Under the pieces are notes generated by a model. It was not told the DNA's origin. It made no database searches and saw only the letters and a list, made by a program, of their open reading frames with translations. From Drechmeria coniospora (Eukaryota > Ascomycota > Sordariomycetes > Hypocreales > Ophiocordycipitaceae), in assembly GCF_001625195.1 (NCBI RefSeq), contig NC_054390.1, forward strand, positions 2,194,027 through 2,258,026: 64,000 bases of DNA. Direction: 5' to 3'. Shown one piece after another: positions 22,138 through 34,151 of the stretch. Position 1 is the stretch's first letter. Each line of letters starts with the position of its first letter. Both the position numbers and the translations under genes were made by a program.

Positions 22138-23048
22138 ATGGTGCCGGTCCGCCGATATCTGAGAATCACAAAGTACTCCGTCTTAGAATGCCGCATCTAC
22201 CTCGACAACCCGTCTCTCGCGCAGTCATGGCTGTTGAATCCGCGATACTCTATCCTGCCCCGAGTCATCGAAAGCATCCGGCCGCTTGTGCTGCCCAAGC
22301 TCCGTGAGGAGAAGGAGAGGTCACAGAAGAAAAGTTCCAAGAAGAGCGTGAAGGATGTCATTGTACAAGGTATGCCAGTCTCTCCAAGACCCTCCCCCCT
22401 CGGCCTCTGACTGACCTCAAGCGAGAAGACGACTTCGAGGTGTCCATGTTCCTGACCGAGACAAGCACCCGACATTCCCTCCTGACGAGGCAGAAACACT
22501 TTCGCGAAAAAGCGCCACCGATGATGTCCAACTCGTCGAGACTCATTGGCGAGACGGATGATGTCCCCGTTGATATCGACGCAGAAGATGCCCCCCTCGT
22601 TCTCCTGGAGGAAGACGGCGATGACGAGCATGTTCAGCTTGAAAACATCCCTACTGCTGAGCCTCGGCCGAAGAGGAAGCGGAACGCCATTCGCACCGAT
22701 GGGGATGATGAAGTATCGGGAAGCGACGGCGCGGAATCAGTAATCGACGTAGATTCTGATCCCAACCAGTCGGAACCGAAGCCCGACAGAATCAATCCTT
22801 CATCAGATGCCGACGAGGACGACAAGAAAAAGCTGGCTATGGACGTGTCGTACGAGGGTTTCGCCATCCACGGCCGCGTCCTCTGCCTGGTTGTTAGGAA
22901 GCGAGACAACAAGGCCCAGCAGCAGCAGCAGCAGCAGCAGCAGAGCACCGATACAAGAGAAGGCGTCAATGCTGCTGGCCGAGGACAGGCCAGGATGGAG
23001 AACTGGATCACGTCGACCCAGATTCCAGTGGGCGACGAGGGCTCGTGA
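22138..23048 (+). CDS. Conserved acidic protein of unknown function with polyglutamine tract
   Basis: Exons 22138-22369 and 22426-23048 give 284 residues. The junction reads KDVIVQ|EDDFEVSMFL and is in frame. Residues 1-75 form a compact, probably folded segment (MVPVRRYLRITKYSVLECRI, then WLLNPR and LPRVIESIRPLVLPKLREE). A second ordered segment is FEVSMFLTETSTRHSLLTR, and a third near the end is SYEGFAIHGRVLCLVVRK. Between them lie long acidic, Ser-rich and basic low-complexity stretches (nuclear-type PKRKRN) and a run of nine Gln from CAG codons (about 22917-22943). I have an impression of similar proteins in other Sordariomycetes but cannot name a function. A nuclear role is a guess from composition. 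Confidence 0.75.
22915..22943 (+). repeat. CAG trinucleotide run encoding polyglutamine
   Basis: Nine consecutive CAG codons in the second exon of the unknown acidic protein. Uninterrupted CAG runs are prone to length change. Confidence 0.9.
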
Positions 23049-26000
23049 ATGCGATTCAGCTCGGCAGCCTTTGGGCTACACTGATGCTGGCTAGACACTG
23101 GACGTTGGACTGCCAAATCAACCAGTTTCTTGGAATCAAATGACGGCTTGTTCGGGTTGGAGGGTCGGGACAGCCAGGCACTTGGCTTGATGCGATGCGA
23201 GACCCCCTGGGGCTAAATGCAGCACACCCATTCGCAAGAGATGAGCAATCTCAGGACTGGGTAGCCATGAGCGGAGATTATGTCTGAGCGGGTGCTTTCT
23301 ACAATTTGCTGCTGTGGCTGTGCCGTTCTGGTAAAGCTTTTTGCTTGCAAGACTAGGCCATCTCATACATGCTCCATCCAAGAAGGACTCGGCTCCGACG
23401 AAGGCCACTGAGGTTAACGGCCCCTCCAACATATCTCTAACACCGCCTTGGCGGTTTCCAAAATCTCGATGATGGTATCGTTTGTCGAAACGAAAAAGGA
23501 TCTATCCGCTCTCCTATGCTCGCGAGTGTGCCATCGACCTGTATCGAATGTCAGGTCATAATGAAGTACATTCAACAAAATTCCTGTGCATGCCTAGTGT
23601 CATGATCTATGGCCATGGAGGGTTTAAATATTCCCATTACAAACTTCTGTCATACGGCTCGATATTGTCGTCGTGTTTGTCACTTAATGCAGACACTTAC
23701 CATGCCTACAAGGGTTTCAACTGGGTTTTCTATACGGTCTCGCTTTCCCCAACGCAATGTTCTGATTCATTCAATATATGGCTGGTTAGACAATATAAAA
23801 ATAACTCCTCAATTTATCTATAGCAGCACAAAGCATGGATACATGCACATGAACTCGTACCCCATTCTCGTAACAATTGCAAGGTAGGGATTTCCTGGAC
23901 TCAAACGATCAACATGATCTGGCGCCCTCGGCAATCTATGATGCACATGTAATTACCAGGACCACTCCGTATTTCCACATCAACATGTACATGCACACCT
24001 ACTTAAGTACACCTACTTACAGTAAGTACTCCGTACTTGCACGAACAATGATGTGAAAAGACCGCAATATAGGTTGGTGTCAAGTCAACAAACGCAAGGA
24101 CAGGTGGCGTTCGTTGAGTTTGTCAGAGCAGTGATCATATTTCGCCTTGCCTGCGCGTTGTGTTCGAATCCGTGCTCGCATATGGAGTGCAAGTTGTCCT
24201 AATAAGATGCCTCATTGACAGAGTACTTTTACAGACACTTCCACTTGCAGGAAGTAATATGGCAGGGTGTTGGATCGGCAAAGCTGCATCATTTGTGCTG
24301 TAAGTACTATAATACTTACTGTACGGAGTACATGTTAAGAAATAATCCGTGCATGTACTTACGGAGTACAGTGCTACGTTGGTGTTCAGTACTCCGTATC
24401 AGTTTGCAATTAAGGAAGATATTTAGTACATCATGGAAAGTACAGTTTACTGTACGGAGTACTACTACACTGTAATTACACCGTGCTCCGCAGTACGGAG
24501 GTACATGTGATAATAGCAATATACTTAGTAGTAATAATGCGTCATTAGTGCCCGCCCATTGCGCGCCGACCCGATTTCCGCTAAGAGATGTCTGTAACGT
24601 AGCTACTAGTACGGAGTACTTAACAGCCCTAAAATGGGTGCTGATATCTAGGAGTATACTTATGTTCAGCAGATGGAAGAGAAAGTGTAGGCGGCCCATG
24701 CAGGAGGCAATCTGTACACTTCCTTGGTAGGGGTACGTGGTACTTACATGTAGTTGTAGGTCAGCAGCACCCATGATTGGCCCTGCTACGGAGTACACTC
24801 ACATTAGTTGTACTGTACCTAGGTACCAGTAGGTAGATAATAGGTAACGTTGGTGCGGGATATCACCTACCGAGTACTCCGTACTTGGTAACAGAAAAAG
24901 AGTCACGAATCCGCCATACTTGGCCCAGATATCAGTACTTACACGTACGTGTGCTGAAAGCCTGCTTCGCCGCCATGACGCCATGACGGCAACTCAAACT
25001 CCCTGAATCGAGGAGTGAACAAGTAATACATGCACGTGCGAAGACTCGAATCAGTCCTTGCCAGAAGGCTACCCAACAGCAGGGGCTTAGAAAATCAGCT
25101 CCTAGCCAGAGTGTAGGGACGCGAAGCAGGGCGAGAAAGCGCGTGATGCGACGAAGGAAAATCCGGTAATACTCCGTACCTGCACCCGCACTGTTGTGCT
25201 TGTAGATGTACTGTATTAGATAAGTACTGTACAAGGTAGTAGCTAGGCACTTGAAAATGCACAAGTAAGTACGGAGTAAAGGAGGCGACTACTACGTGCA
25301 CATGCCCATTTTCATGCACACCAAAGTACACCTAAGTACACCTAAGTACGGAGTACCTACTTATTACATGTTGCATGTACTGTAATTACCCGTGCAAGTC
25401 CTATTCGAGGCAATGGACGCAGGGGGTCGGGTTTATGATAACTCGCCGTTACCGAGGCGATCAAGGCGGTCGGTCTATTAAAGTTCCTGATTGAAACGCA
25501 GAAAACGATGAGAAGCAATGGGATGTCTATTATTACGTACTTATGCGACCGTACGGCGACACGCAAGGGGTATTGGCTGCAGATGCCCAAAAAGCACGAA
25601 CAATGCAGGTCCTAGTTGCACACCAAGCACGGAGTAGGTTGAAAGTACTCCGTACTGTAAATAGGTGTTACTATTAACTACTGTAGTGCATGCATGCACT
25701 GCATACTTACACCCACAACCTAAATGCAATGTAGTACAACTACTTACAGCTGTAGATCGATACGTGCAAATAATATCAAGTTCTAAGTACAAGCATATGG
25801 CTGGGAGAGTGCAGTGCCGCTTTTCTCATTCGACTTCTGTTTATTGTGCAACTACATTAAATAACACGCAAGTACGGAGTACTTGCACACGTGCTCCGCA
25901 CCCCGCAATCCACTGCTAGGGTAGGAACAGTACGGAGGATAACTTCTTCGTAATAATTGGTATACGAGTCAGTTAGTGCTTGCATGCAATATTTTGTATC

Positions 26001-29000
26001 AGTACGGAGTACCCGTACAGTATCTCTACTATCGTACTGTTCAGTCCTTCGTAATATTATGTACGAACAACAAGTACAACTACATATACATGTGTACTAG
26101 CACTGCGGTTGAGTAAGTAAACACCTAATACCCACCCTAGTAGGTTCTGCATTGGAATTTTAGTGTTGTGCTGCAACACAAGCTTCCGTCCACATGTACA
26201 ACTAGTTGTGCTTCATATCTTGGCGGTGTGTTTCCTTGGTGTTGTGGCGTTGTGTTGTCGTCATGCCAGACTCATAAATTAATTAATTACGGCTGTCTAC
26301 CGTTGCAGTGCACAAGTACTCGGTACTCCATACCCATGTACATGGATTTGTACGAATCCATGACAGGGATAGTTCCAGAAATCGACCAGTGATCTCCATC
26401 ATCATTGTTATTTTTCGTCCGCACCATCACCCCTGCGCTCGCGGTCTGTTGAGCAAAGCAACCAGGAGGGACGCTGATATTGTCTCGTGACCACCGCTTG
26501 GCGGATTGGAGCACGCACATGCGCATGCAGGCACAGTACATGTATAGTTGTAGGTGTCCGTACTCCGTACATGTAACTTGTAAGTACTACATAACAATAC
26601 TACTCTAGTTCACAACGTTAGTGACGAGGACCGTACGGAGTATGGATTAAATTAATTATACTGTTCTTAAGTACAAGAACTTGTAGGTGTACATGTCAAG
26701 AGTGTCGATTCAATGTGTAGTAGTAGCGCTATTACCATGACCGAATCGTCACTTTTGTCCAGTGACGTACAGTAAGTACAAATACTCTTGTACAGTACGT
26801 GTACAGTAAGTAGTATGGCAAGTACTCATAAGCTAGATGTGCACTCCGTACAGTACATGCCTCATGCTCCATGCCATATCAAGTAAGTACATGCACATGT
26901 ATTAGGTGTACACGTGGTGGGCATTGGTGACTGATTCGTAAAATTGCAAGGGATCGAGGCCAATTAGAGAAGCAGAAACGATACAGTTCTGAAGAAATTG
27001 ATGAATTAAGTACAAGCAAGTACTCCGGAGGTGCACATACTTACAAGTAAATGTACGCCTAGTAATACTTGATTACTTACTGTACTTACACATACTGTAC
27101 ACTACTCCTGTATACTGTACGGATGCAGTAAGTACATATAATAGTTGTAAAGTAAGTAGGCACGAGCCAAGTCCACGATAGTACTTACCTACTCGTATAC
27201 AGTATTACTCCATACTGTGTACCATTTGCATTTTAGATTAGATGATTGCACTCGTATTCTCAAGTTTGGCGTCCCCTCTCACTTACGAATGGTATATGCA
27301 TGTACAGTACTTGCGTACCTGCACGGAGCACACAGGTACACATGTGCATGTAGCTGTACTTAGTACTTACGTTGTACAGTACTGGAAGTACTTACGTTGT
27401 AAGTAAGTACGCAGTCGAACGCAAGGTTACGAGAGGAGGCAATTACGCTAGTTCCGCAAAAGGCCAAAACAATGCACAATAAAAAAAAAAGCTTCGATGG
27501 TTGGATTGGACTGGAATTCTCTTGGACTCATTTCCTTGGCAATTTACGTACACGTACGACGTTCGATTCTTCTTCATGATGGAGGCCCAATTTCCACAGA
27601 GAACCCCGTCGGTCCCCCACTCTCTTCATCTCCTACTTTTTTCCCTCGTTTCTGACTCCCCCTGCCTCACTGGACCTGGCTGGCTCTCGTGATTCAACAT
27701 GAAATTGGGCAAGCTCAGCCTCCACACAAAATGTCTTACAATGCTGCCACGAGTGCTTCGTTCTCCGTATTACTGTCGTTGTAAGTATACTTAGGAAGTA
27801 CGTACAGTAGGTACTGGTAGGAAGTACTTGGACATGAGTGCACGTAAGTACCTGTACAGTAAGTAGGTGTACAAGCATTATGTGCTTGCCTACACTGACG
27901 GAGTACAGTACAGCTACTTACAGTACAGTATTACACATGAGCATAAAGGAATGGCAAATTGTGCGCTAGTGACTTCTGGCGAAACTTCCGAGGATCTTGG
28001 AGAGTCAAAGTGAACACGAAGAGTCTTATCATTGCTCCGGAATAACCCGAGGCAAGGTCCGCGGAGTCTGACCATGAGCAGACTGTCGATAGGCAGACAA
28101 GTACATTTACTTCTCTCTGTGCCTCTGCCTGGAGCAACAAGTCTCACGGCGACTCAGCTGACCGCGCGTTGCGCGATGCATCACCGGAACGCTATATGTG
28201 TCTGTGTGCGTGCGCACGTCTGTGTGTCGGTGTCGGTGTCGGTGCATGGTACACCGCATTACACACGAGCGCGAGTAAGCGGTGTGGTGGCCAGCAGTGA
28301 ATGGGATGGACGGGAAATCGAGTTTGGTTGCTCGATAGTAAGGTGCTGGTGATGGCGGTGGCGGTGGGCGCGGCGGGCGCCTGTGGCTGGCTGGCTGCGA
28401 TTATGCGAGTCCTGGCCGCCGCTGATGACTGGACGGGACCTGGTACCTCGAAGTTATTAACACTTTGGAATGAGCGCAAAAGGAGGCTTGAGCGGCATGC
28501 TGACCATTGCCGTCATAGGCACGATTATCGGCGGACGTACCATAACCGAAAGAGATTAGGCACTGCCAACCAAACAGCCACGTTCAGGTACGGCAAGTTG
28601 TTGCCCAGTCGAGAAGGTGAGGCGAAAGCAACGAAAAGGCAAGGCGCGATGCGAGCGAGAATCGCAACAGCCATTCAATGTCCAGAGATGAAAGCAACGC
28701 GTTGCGCCCGCGCAGTCTCACACTTGCGCAAGTACGTACTTACTTACTCAAGTACTGTACTTACTTACATGTATGTATGTACTTAAGTACATGTAAGTAA
28801 TTAAGTACTTAATACTCGCACTTACCGTAAGTACATGTAAGTACATGTACTGTACGTGCACGTACTGTATATGTGTACTCGGGTACTAGGTAAGTAAGGG
28901 GACGTACAAGTAAAAGCAATACTTGTACATGTACTGTACGGAGCACAGCAAGTACATCTAAGTACAATGCTGCAATTACACCTAGGACCTCGCTCGGCCT

Positions 29001-29684
29001 CGGGGTAATAGTTTGCCTGATGCTGTTTTTGGAATGCAATGAAAGGCAGGGGAGCGAACCAGGAAGCCCATGCACATTTTTGCGTAACAGGGGTCGGAGC
29101 AGGAACTGGAGCTGGAGCGCCTTTCCCGTCTCATTCTGAAATCCTCGACCCTCGCCTCGGCCGGGTGGGTCGTCCTAAATAGAAAATTGAAACATTCAAG
29201 TAGGGTTCTGCTGATTCAGGTACTACAATGAGGTACAGTACAGTTCTCGGCCAGAGTACTAGGTACTTGGACGGGTACTGGTAAATTGTGGTTTTAGTAC
29301 AGTACGGGGTACGGAGCAGGCTGTGCAGGTACATGTATTTAAGTACACGTACCGTACGGAGTACCCGTTCATTGCACGTGCACATGTACGTGTACCTAGA
29401 ATGGAGTACAGTTAGTACTTACCAAGTCAAGTACAGTACAATGCTCGCTCAGACGTGCAATTTGATGTGCCGTTGCGACGGGCACGGAGCGAGTAATCGG
29501 TGTAAGTACAATACGGAGCACCGTAGTACATGCAAGTACAGTACGGAGTATCAAAACATACTTACTGACGTACTGTACTTGCTTGCACGACGGGAGTAGG
29601 TACAGTTCTTGTACTCCATACTCATGCAGGCGTGTACGTACCTGCTACCACTCCGTACCCCTTGTTCCCATCGCTCGCCCTTCG

Positions 29685-30124
29685 CAGATTGCTGTTTGTT
29701 CGGGACCGTCATCATTGTCGGCTTCCCGTCGGAATACATAAGACGCCTAGCCTGCCCTCTTCGGTCCTCAGGCCAATCGACTACAAAACTTCCTGGTTGA
29801 GAGTCGTCTCAACAAAGCACACATCACCACCTCAAGCCCATCCAGCTTCGCAACGACCTAATCAGTACCCTCGGCTGAAAACGCCTTCACATACTTACAC
29901 AAGCATTCTCGCACGCACACGCACACACACGCACGCACGCCATATTGCCTGCTCCTGGTGGTTACCGAAACCCATCGGTGCCAAAGCTGTGAAGACACCA
30001 CACGCCTGCCATCTTCATCAGAGGAAACACCATCACAATGCCTGCTCAGCGGCCATCCCATCTTCCTCCATGCCCTGGCCCGCCGCCGAGTCGGCCTCTG
30101 CCGCCTCTGCCCACACGAGGATAG
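29685..30124 (+). promoter_or_regulatory. Promoter- and leader-like stretch ending at a 28-codon open frame
   Basis: A TATA-like ATACATAAGA (~29735) is followed by pyrimidine-rich sequence, a CA-rich leader with a (CA)n/CGCA run (29910-29940), and CACAATGCC at 30034-30042, an excellent fungal start context. The frame from that ATG is proline-rich and stops after 28 codons (stop 30122-30124). Structure and composition look like a well-expressed gene, yet no recognisable protein follows. It may be a small peptide, a non-coding RNA or a decayed gene. Confidence 0.3.
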
Positions 30125-32375
30125 CCCAGATGCTCGGCCAATGGATAATTCAACTAGGCCTCAACCGTTGAATAACCCCTGATTTCAATCAGCGTACCGG
30201 ATTGTCTCGATGAGCGGTTGAGGCACGGCAACGGCATCATGCCACCACTCACCCTCATCCTGATCGCTGGACTGAACATGGCGCCCCGAAGCCTCATCTG
30301 CGACAAGCCGGCGTTGCCCTGCATCTTTGCCGTCACCTGTCTTTACACCCCATTCGCGGCAGGGTCGGCTGTGTCGCTGCAGTACCCATGCAACCGTCTC
30401 GTTGGCTGACCTGCAGGCGAGGTCATCTGCCTCGCAACGGCCCCCAACAAGGCCACCACACGCTCCACTGCGTCACCAGATGCTCTATCATCTCGCTGGT
30501 CCTTGACCGGTTCTACTCTACACCGCAACATCCGACAGGATATATTACTCGACCAAGCTCATCATTCTCATCAAACCCCGCATGCTCGCGCCGCCTCAGC
30601 CTGCCATCAAGGGAGGTGTCCGCATAACGGGCCGGGTTACCTTTCGGCCCACCGACTTCGCTGGCACGAACGGAATCGGACCGGTAGACACCTTTTTTTT
30701 TCTTTCATTATGCGACGTCAGATGCACATACTCTTCACCTCTCCACTTCGTTCGGACTTCTTGGCTAGCATTGTTTCATTGCAGCGACGCTGCTCATACC
30801 CACTCGCGGCGGTGGCATGGAGAATAAACGGAATGATGAACGTGGGCTTCTACATCCGGTAGCGTTTTCCAAGTATTTTTGCAACAGTATCGAACAAAGC
30901 GGGACTAACCGTCCGCCCACTGCGTAATTCAAAGTCTTGTCACGAGAAGCTTGGTGCTTGGTACCACAAAGAATTCAAATAATTTCACATCGCGCTACAC
31001 TTAGATGGTACATCGTATGATGAATATGTGCAGTGATGGTGTCGCCTTGACCTGTCTCCATACATTCGAAACCGTGCCGCGTCCCGTGCTCGCCACCAGC
31101 CGTGCGTGGGTCGTTTCGGATGGTGGCGGTGAAGAAACATTGACCTTCACAAAAAATGGGCGAACCGTAAGCAAGGAGGGTTACCAAGGCGGAGGCCATG
31201 GGCCACCTTCAATTATTGGCCGATGAAATGTGTTGTGATTGTTGTCCACACCTACGCGACATTGCCATCTTCACACTCGATTTATCCCCGACAGAATCGT
31301 AATGCCTGCCCCCCCCCCCTTCACGTCTGGGGCTCATGATGAAAGAAGCCACCAAGGGAACAGAAGCAAAGTGCCTCGGAGATCACATGGCTGCCCCCAA
31401 TACGGAGCACTGGCTGGGCTCTTGCCGCCAATCACCCAAAGGTCGCTACACTATCTCTACAGTACGGTGTACACATCGCAGGAAAACGAGACGGAGAGTC
31501 GACTGCATGTACATGTATATATTGCTTCTGCAAGTGGAATGACTATACGTTTTATGTATGCCCAGGCAGGACCGGATCGCAATGTTCCAATCCTGATGTT
31601 ATTGTTGCCGTACTCGCTCACCCCAGGCGAATGTGCATGTAGAGATGCTCGAATGGAACAAGGAAAAATTAATAAACGAGAAATACTACCAAGTACTTAC
31701 GTGGCTTGCTCATCAAGTGTCAGTGTGAAACAGTCATTCATCATTGCTTTTGACGATCTTGGCATGATTCTTTCGCGCTAGCTAGGACTCATTTGCAAGT
31801 GGCAAATGAAAGGGACTCCCGCATCATCACTCACCAAGGTCGGTGGGACGGCAAGACACACTGATCTTGTGTGAACCGTCAGGGGCAGCTGGCTTGGCAA
31901 GGGAGCGCGAAGCTCGTGGAGTCTTGTCTTGGTGCTCGCCACATCACGCCTGCAGAGTTGGGTTATTTATTACCGGAGTACGGAGTACGGAGCACGAGTA
32001 TAGCTTTTCTTGTACTTCGTACAGGACTCCGTACAGTATGCCGTATCGTAATAAAACTTACATGCAAGTACCCCGTACAGTACGGAGCAAAAGTACAGAG
32101 TACTCGTACGGAGCACATGTATGTAATACAAATCAGTGCACAAATACTACTACGCACTTACTGTACGGAGTACAGTAATGCACAGTTCTGCGTACTTAAG
32201 TACTTACTTACAAGTGCAGAGGAATCCTGTACTCGGTGCACCTGGTGCTGATAGGACGGATCTTTGACATGGACTCTCCGTAGTATCTGAGCACAGGTAC
32301 TCCGCGCTCCGTCCTCCGTCTTTGCTTGCAAGTACTTTTGTACTTGTCCTGGGGCCAATGTACTTACATGTGCTG

Positions 32376-32402
32376 TACGGAGTACGGAGTACGGAGTACG
32401 GA
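32376..32402. repeat. Short tandem run of the GGAGTAC word
   Basis: GGAGTAC is repeated directly three times followed by GGAAT, inside a larger GTAC cluster. It shows that the dispersed word can also amplify in tandem. Confidence 0.85.
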
Positions 32403-32659
32403 ATAAGTACTTACATTACTGTACTTGCAGTATCTCATCCAAATCCTGCCGTCACGTGGCTACGCGCCCGTGGCATCCTAATGCCGACCCCACCAGTATC
32501 GGCACCAGGCGAGATGAGATGAATGCCACTGCCAACGACGACTTGCCTACCCTTGGTTCCTTACGGGCACTGGCGACGCTCCTCCAGCCACGGCTTGCGA
32601 AACATTGAGCATCCGTGACGAACCTGCCTCGCGAGGCGTCGTCGACATCGGAGCTGGGC

Positions 32660-34006
32660 ATGTTCGAGCTGTACGTCTGGGGATCGGCCTTTGGCCTACC
32701 CTCCATCGACCCAGAATGCCTCGCCATCATCTCCTACCTCTACCATTCGGCCCTGCCGACCTCGACTTGGCGCCTGGTGCCATGCAACGACCCATCCATC
32801 ACTCCGTTGCGTACGCAACCCCCCCCCCCCCTTACTGCTCCTATGATGGCATATTTCTGGTCCTCGAGCTAACGGTACGTAGATCTTCTTCCGGCGCTGC
32901 ATCATGACGGCGCCTGGTCCAGCGGCTACCGTCAAATTATCCGCTACCTCGTATCCAACTCCCTCTGTCGAGACTTGGACGCCGACTTGGACGCCAGACA
33001 GCAGGCCGATACCGTTGCGTATAGCACATACCTGGCTGCGCATGCGGCGCCCCTCATCGACCTCTCGCTCTACGTCTCAGCCGCCAACTGGGCGGCGGTC
33101 ACACGACCCGCCTACAGCGCCTTGCTTCCATTCCCGTTGACATGGACGATGCCGACGCTGATACGTGCCGATGCTATCAAGCGTGTGGAGCACATGGGGC
33201 TCGCCGAACTCGACACCGACTTTGACCCGAACGGGGGATTGCATTTGTCGACCGGAAGGGATGCCTTGCCCGAGTCCTTCAGGAGACACCTCCCTGCCTC
33301 GAGAGGGCGGAGGACGGTGAGAGAGGAGATGATGCCTGAGCAGGCCGTCGCCATCAGACTGTTTGGGCTGGCCGAGGATTGTCTCGCGGTTCTGAATGCA
33401 CTCATGCGCGAAGGCAAGAGCGACGAGAAGCACCCCCGGTTCTTTACGACGACGCCTGTGTCCTCCCTCGATTGCCTGGCCTGGTCATATCTCGCCCTCA
33501 TGGTCAAGCCTCAGGTACCACGGTCCTTCCTTCGGGATTGGCTGCAAACAGAAACACCCCGATTGTCGAACTTTGTGGATGACATGATGCCGAGCGACCT
33601 TCCATGGGCAGCGTCGGCGCAGACAACCTTTCTGGGCACCAGCGCTCGCACTCTAGACACCGTCCTGCGCCACGCCCCTGGTATCGGTGACTGGTACGCT
33701 GGGGAGATGCGACAGCGTGCCGAGAACGGAACCAAGGTCTTGGACCGGCGTGCCCTGATGCTGTTCATGGGTTGCGTCGTCACCGGTGTAGCCATCGGCT
33801 ATGGCCTGTGCGTATACAAGTCGCTCCAGCCGTTCGGCGCCAGGGCCCAATTGTGGAAAGCCCAACAGCGAGGATCTGGGCTGTCCCGGTACGGGGAGCT
33901 CGGCGCCATGCTGAGCAGCGCCATGGGGGCATACGGATCCCGACCAATGTCACCGGCGCTGCCAGCAACCGGAAGACTCGTGGAAACAGACTCGGAAGTG
34001 GAGTAG
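32660..34006 (+). CDS. SAM37: Mitochondrial outer membrane SAM complex subunit Sam37 (metaxin family)
   Basis: Exons 32660-32810 and 32883-34006 give 424 residues. Sam37 is part of the machine that inserts beta-barrel proteins into the mitochondrial outer membrane. Seen: the family N-terminus (FELYVWGSAFGLPSIDP), the GST-like segment LLPALHHDGAWSSGYRQIIR restored by splicing, a metaxin-type segment SSLDCLAWSYLALMVKPQVP, and a C-terminal hydrophobic helix (LMLFMGCVVTGVAIGYGLCV, about residue 350-375), matching the C-terminal membrane anchor of fungal Sam37. The intron (32811-32882) starts GTACGC and contains a run of 13 C, then ends CTAAC...GTAG. It is convergent with the PIG-U gene, 145 bp apart. 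Confidence 0.92.
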
Positions 34007-34151
34007 CCGACGACAAAAACATGATACCCTTTCAAAGCTATTCTGAAGAATGAAGCAGCCCTCTGCTTTGGAAAATTTTGTTCCATCTACGACGCCGACC
34101 ATGCCTACAAGTACAAAAAGGTTTCAGATCATAGCCCGATTCTCCCAAAAC

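Larger units (their letters stand above)
23049..32659. other. 9.6-kb gene desert rich in dispersed GTAC words
   Basis: This is the longest gene-free part of the window. Most of 24000-24930, 25160-27410, 27780-27930, 28730-28970, 29220-29660 and 31970-32440 consists of TACGGAGTA/TACTCCGTA, AAGTACTTAC and CTGTACAGTAC words in both orientations. Between them lie stretches of ordinary composition (for example 27480-27720 and 27960-28700). Open frames reach 180 codons but show no family resemblance. A promoter-like stretch ends at an ATG at 30038 (separate entry). No transposon ends, tRNA or rRNA were found. It could host non-coding transcripts or unrecognised small genes. Confidence 0.6.

Noticed and set aside
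24155..24182. T-arm-like TGTTCGAATCC
   Set aside because: The flanking T-stem bases do not pair and there is no upstream A box.
24316..24798. 160-codon - frame
   Set aside because: Composed largely of GTAC repeats; chance opening.
28301..28786. 161-codon + frame
   Set aside because: No recognisable motif, ends in GTAC words, lacks splice or promoter support.
29632..30171. 179-codon + frame in the gene desert
   Set aside because: It runs through leader-like CA-rich sequence; composition is low-complexity and no domain is visible.
31239..31781. 180-codon + frame
   Set aside because: Contains a poly-C run and GTAC words; composition is not protein-like.
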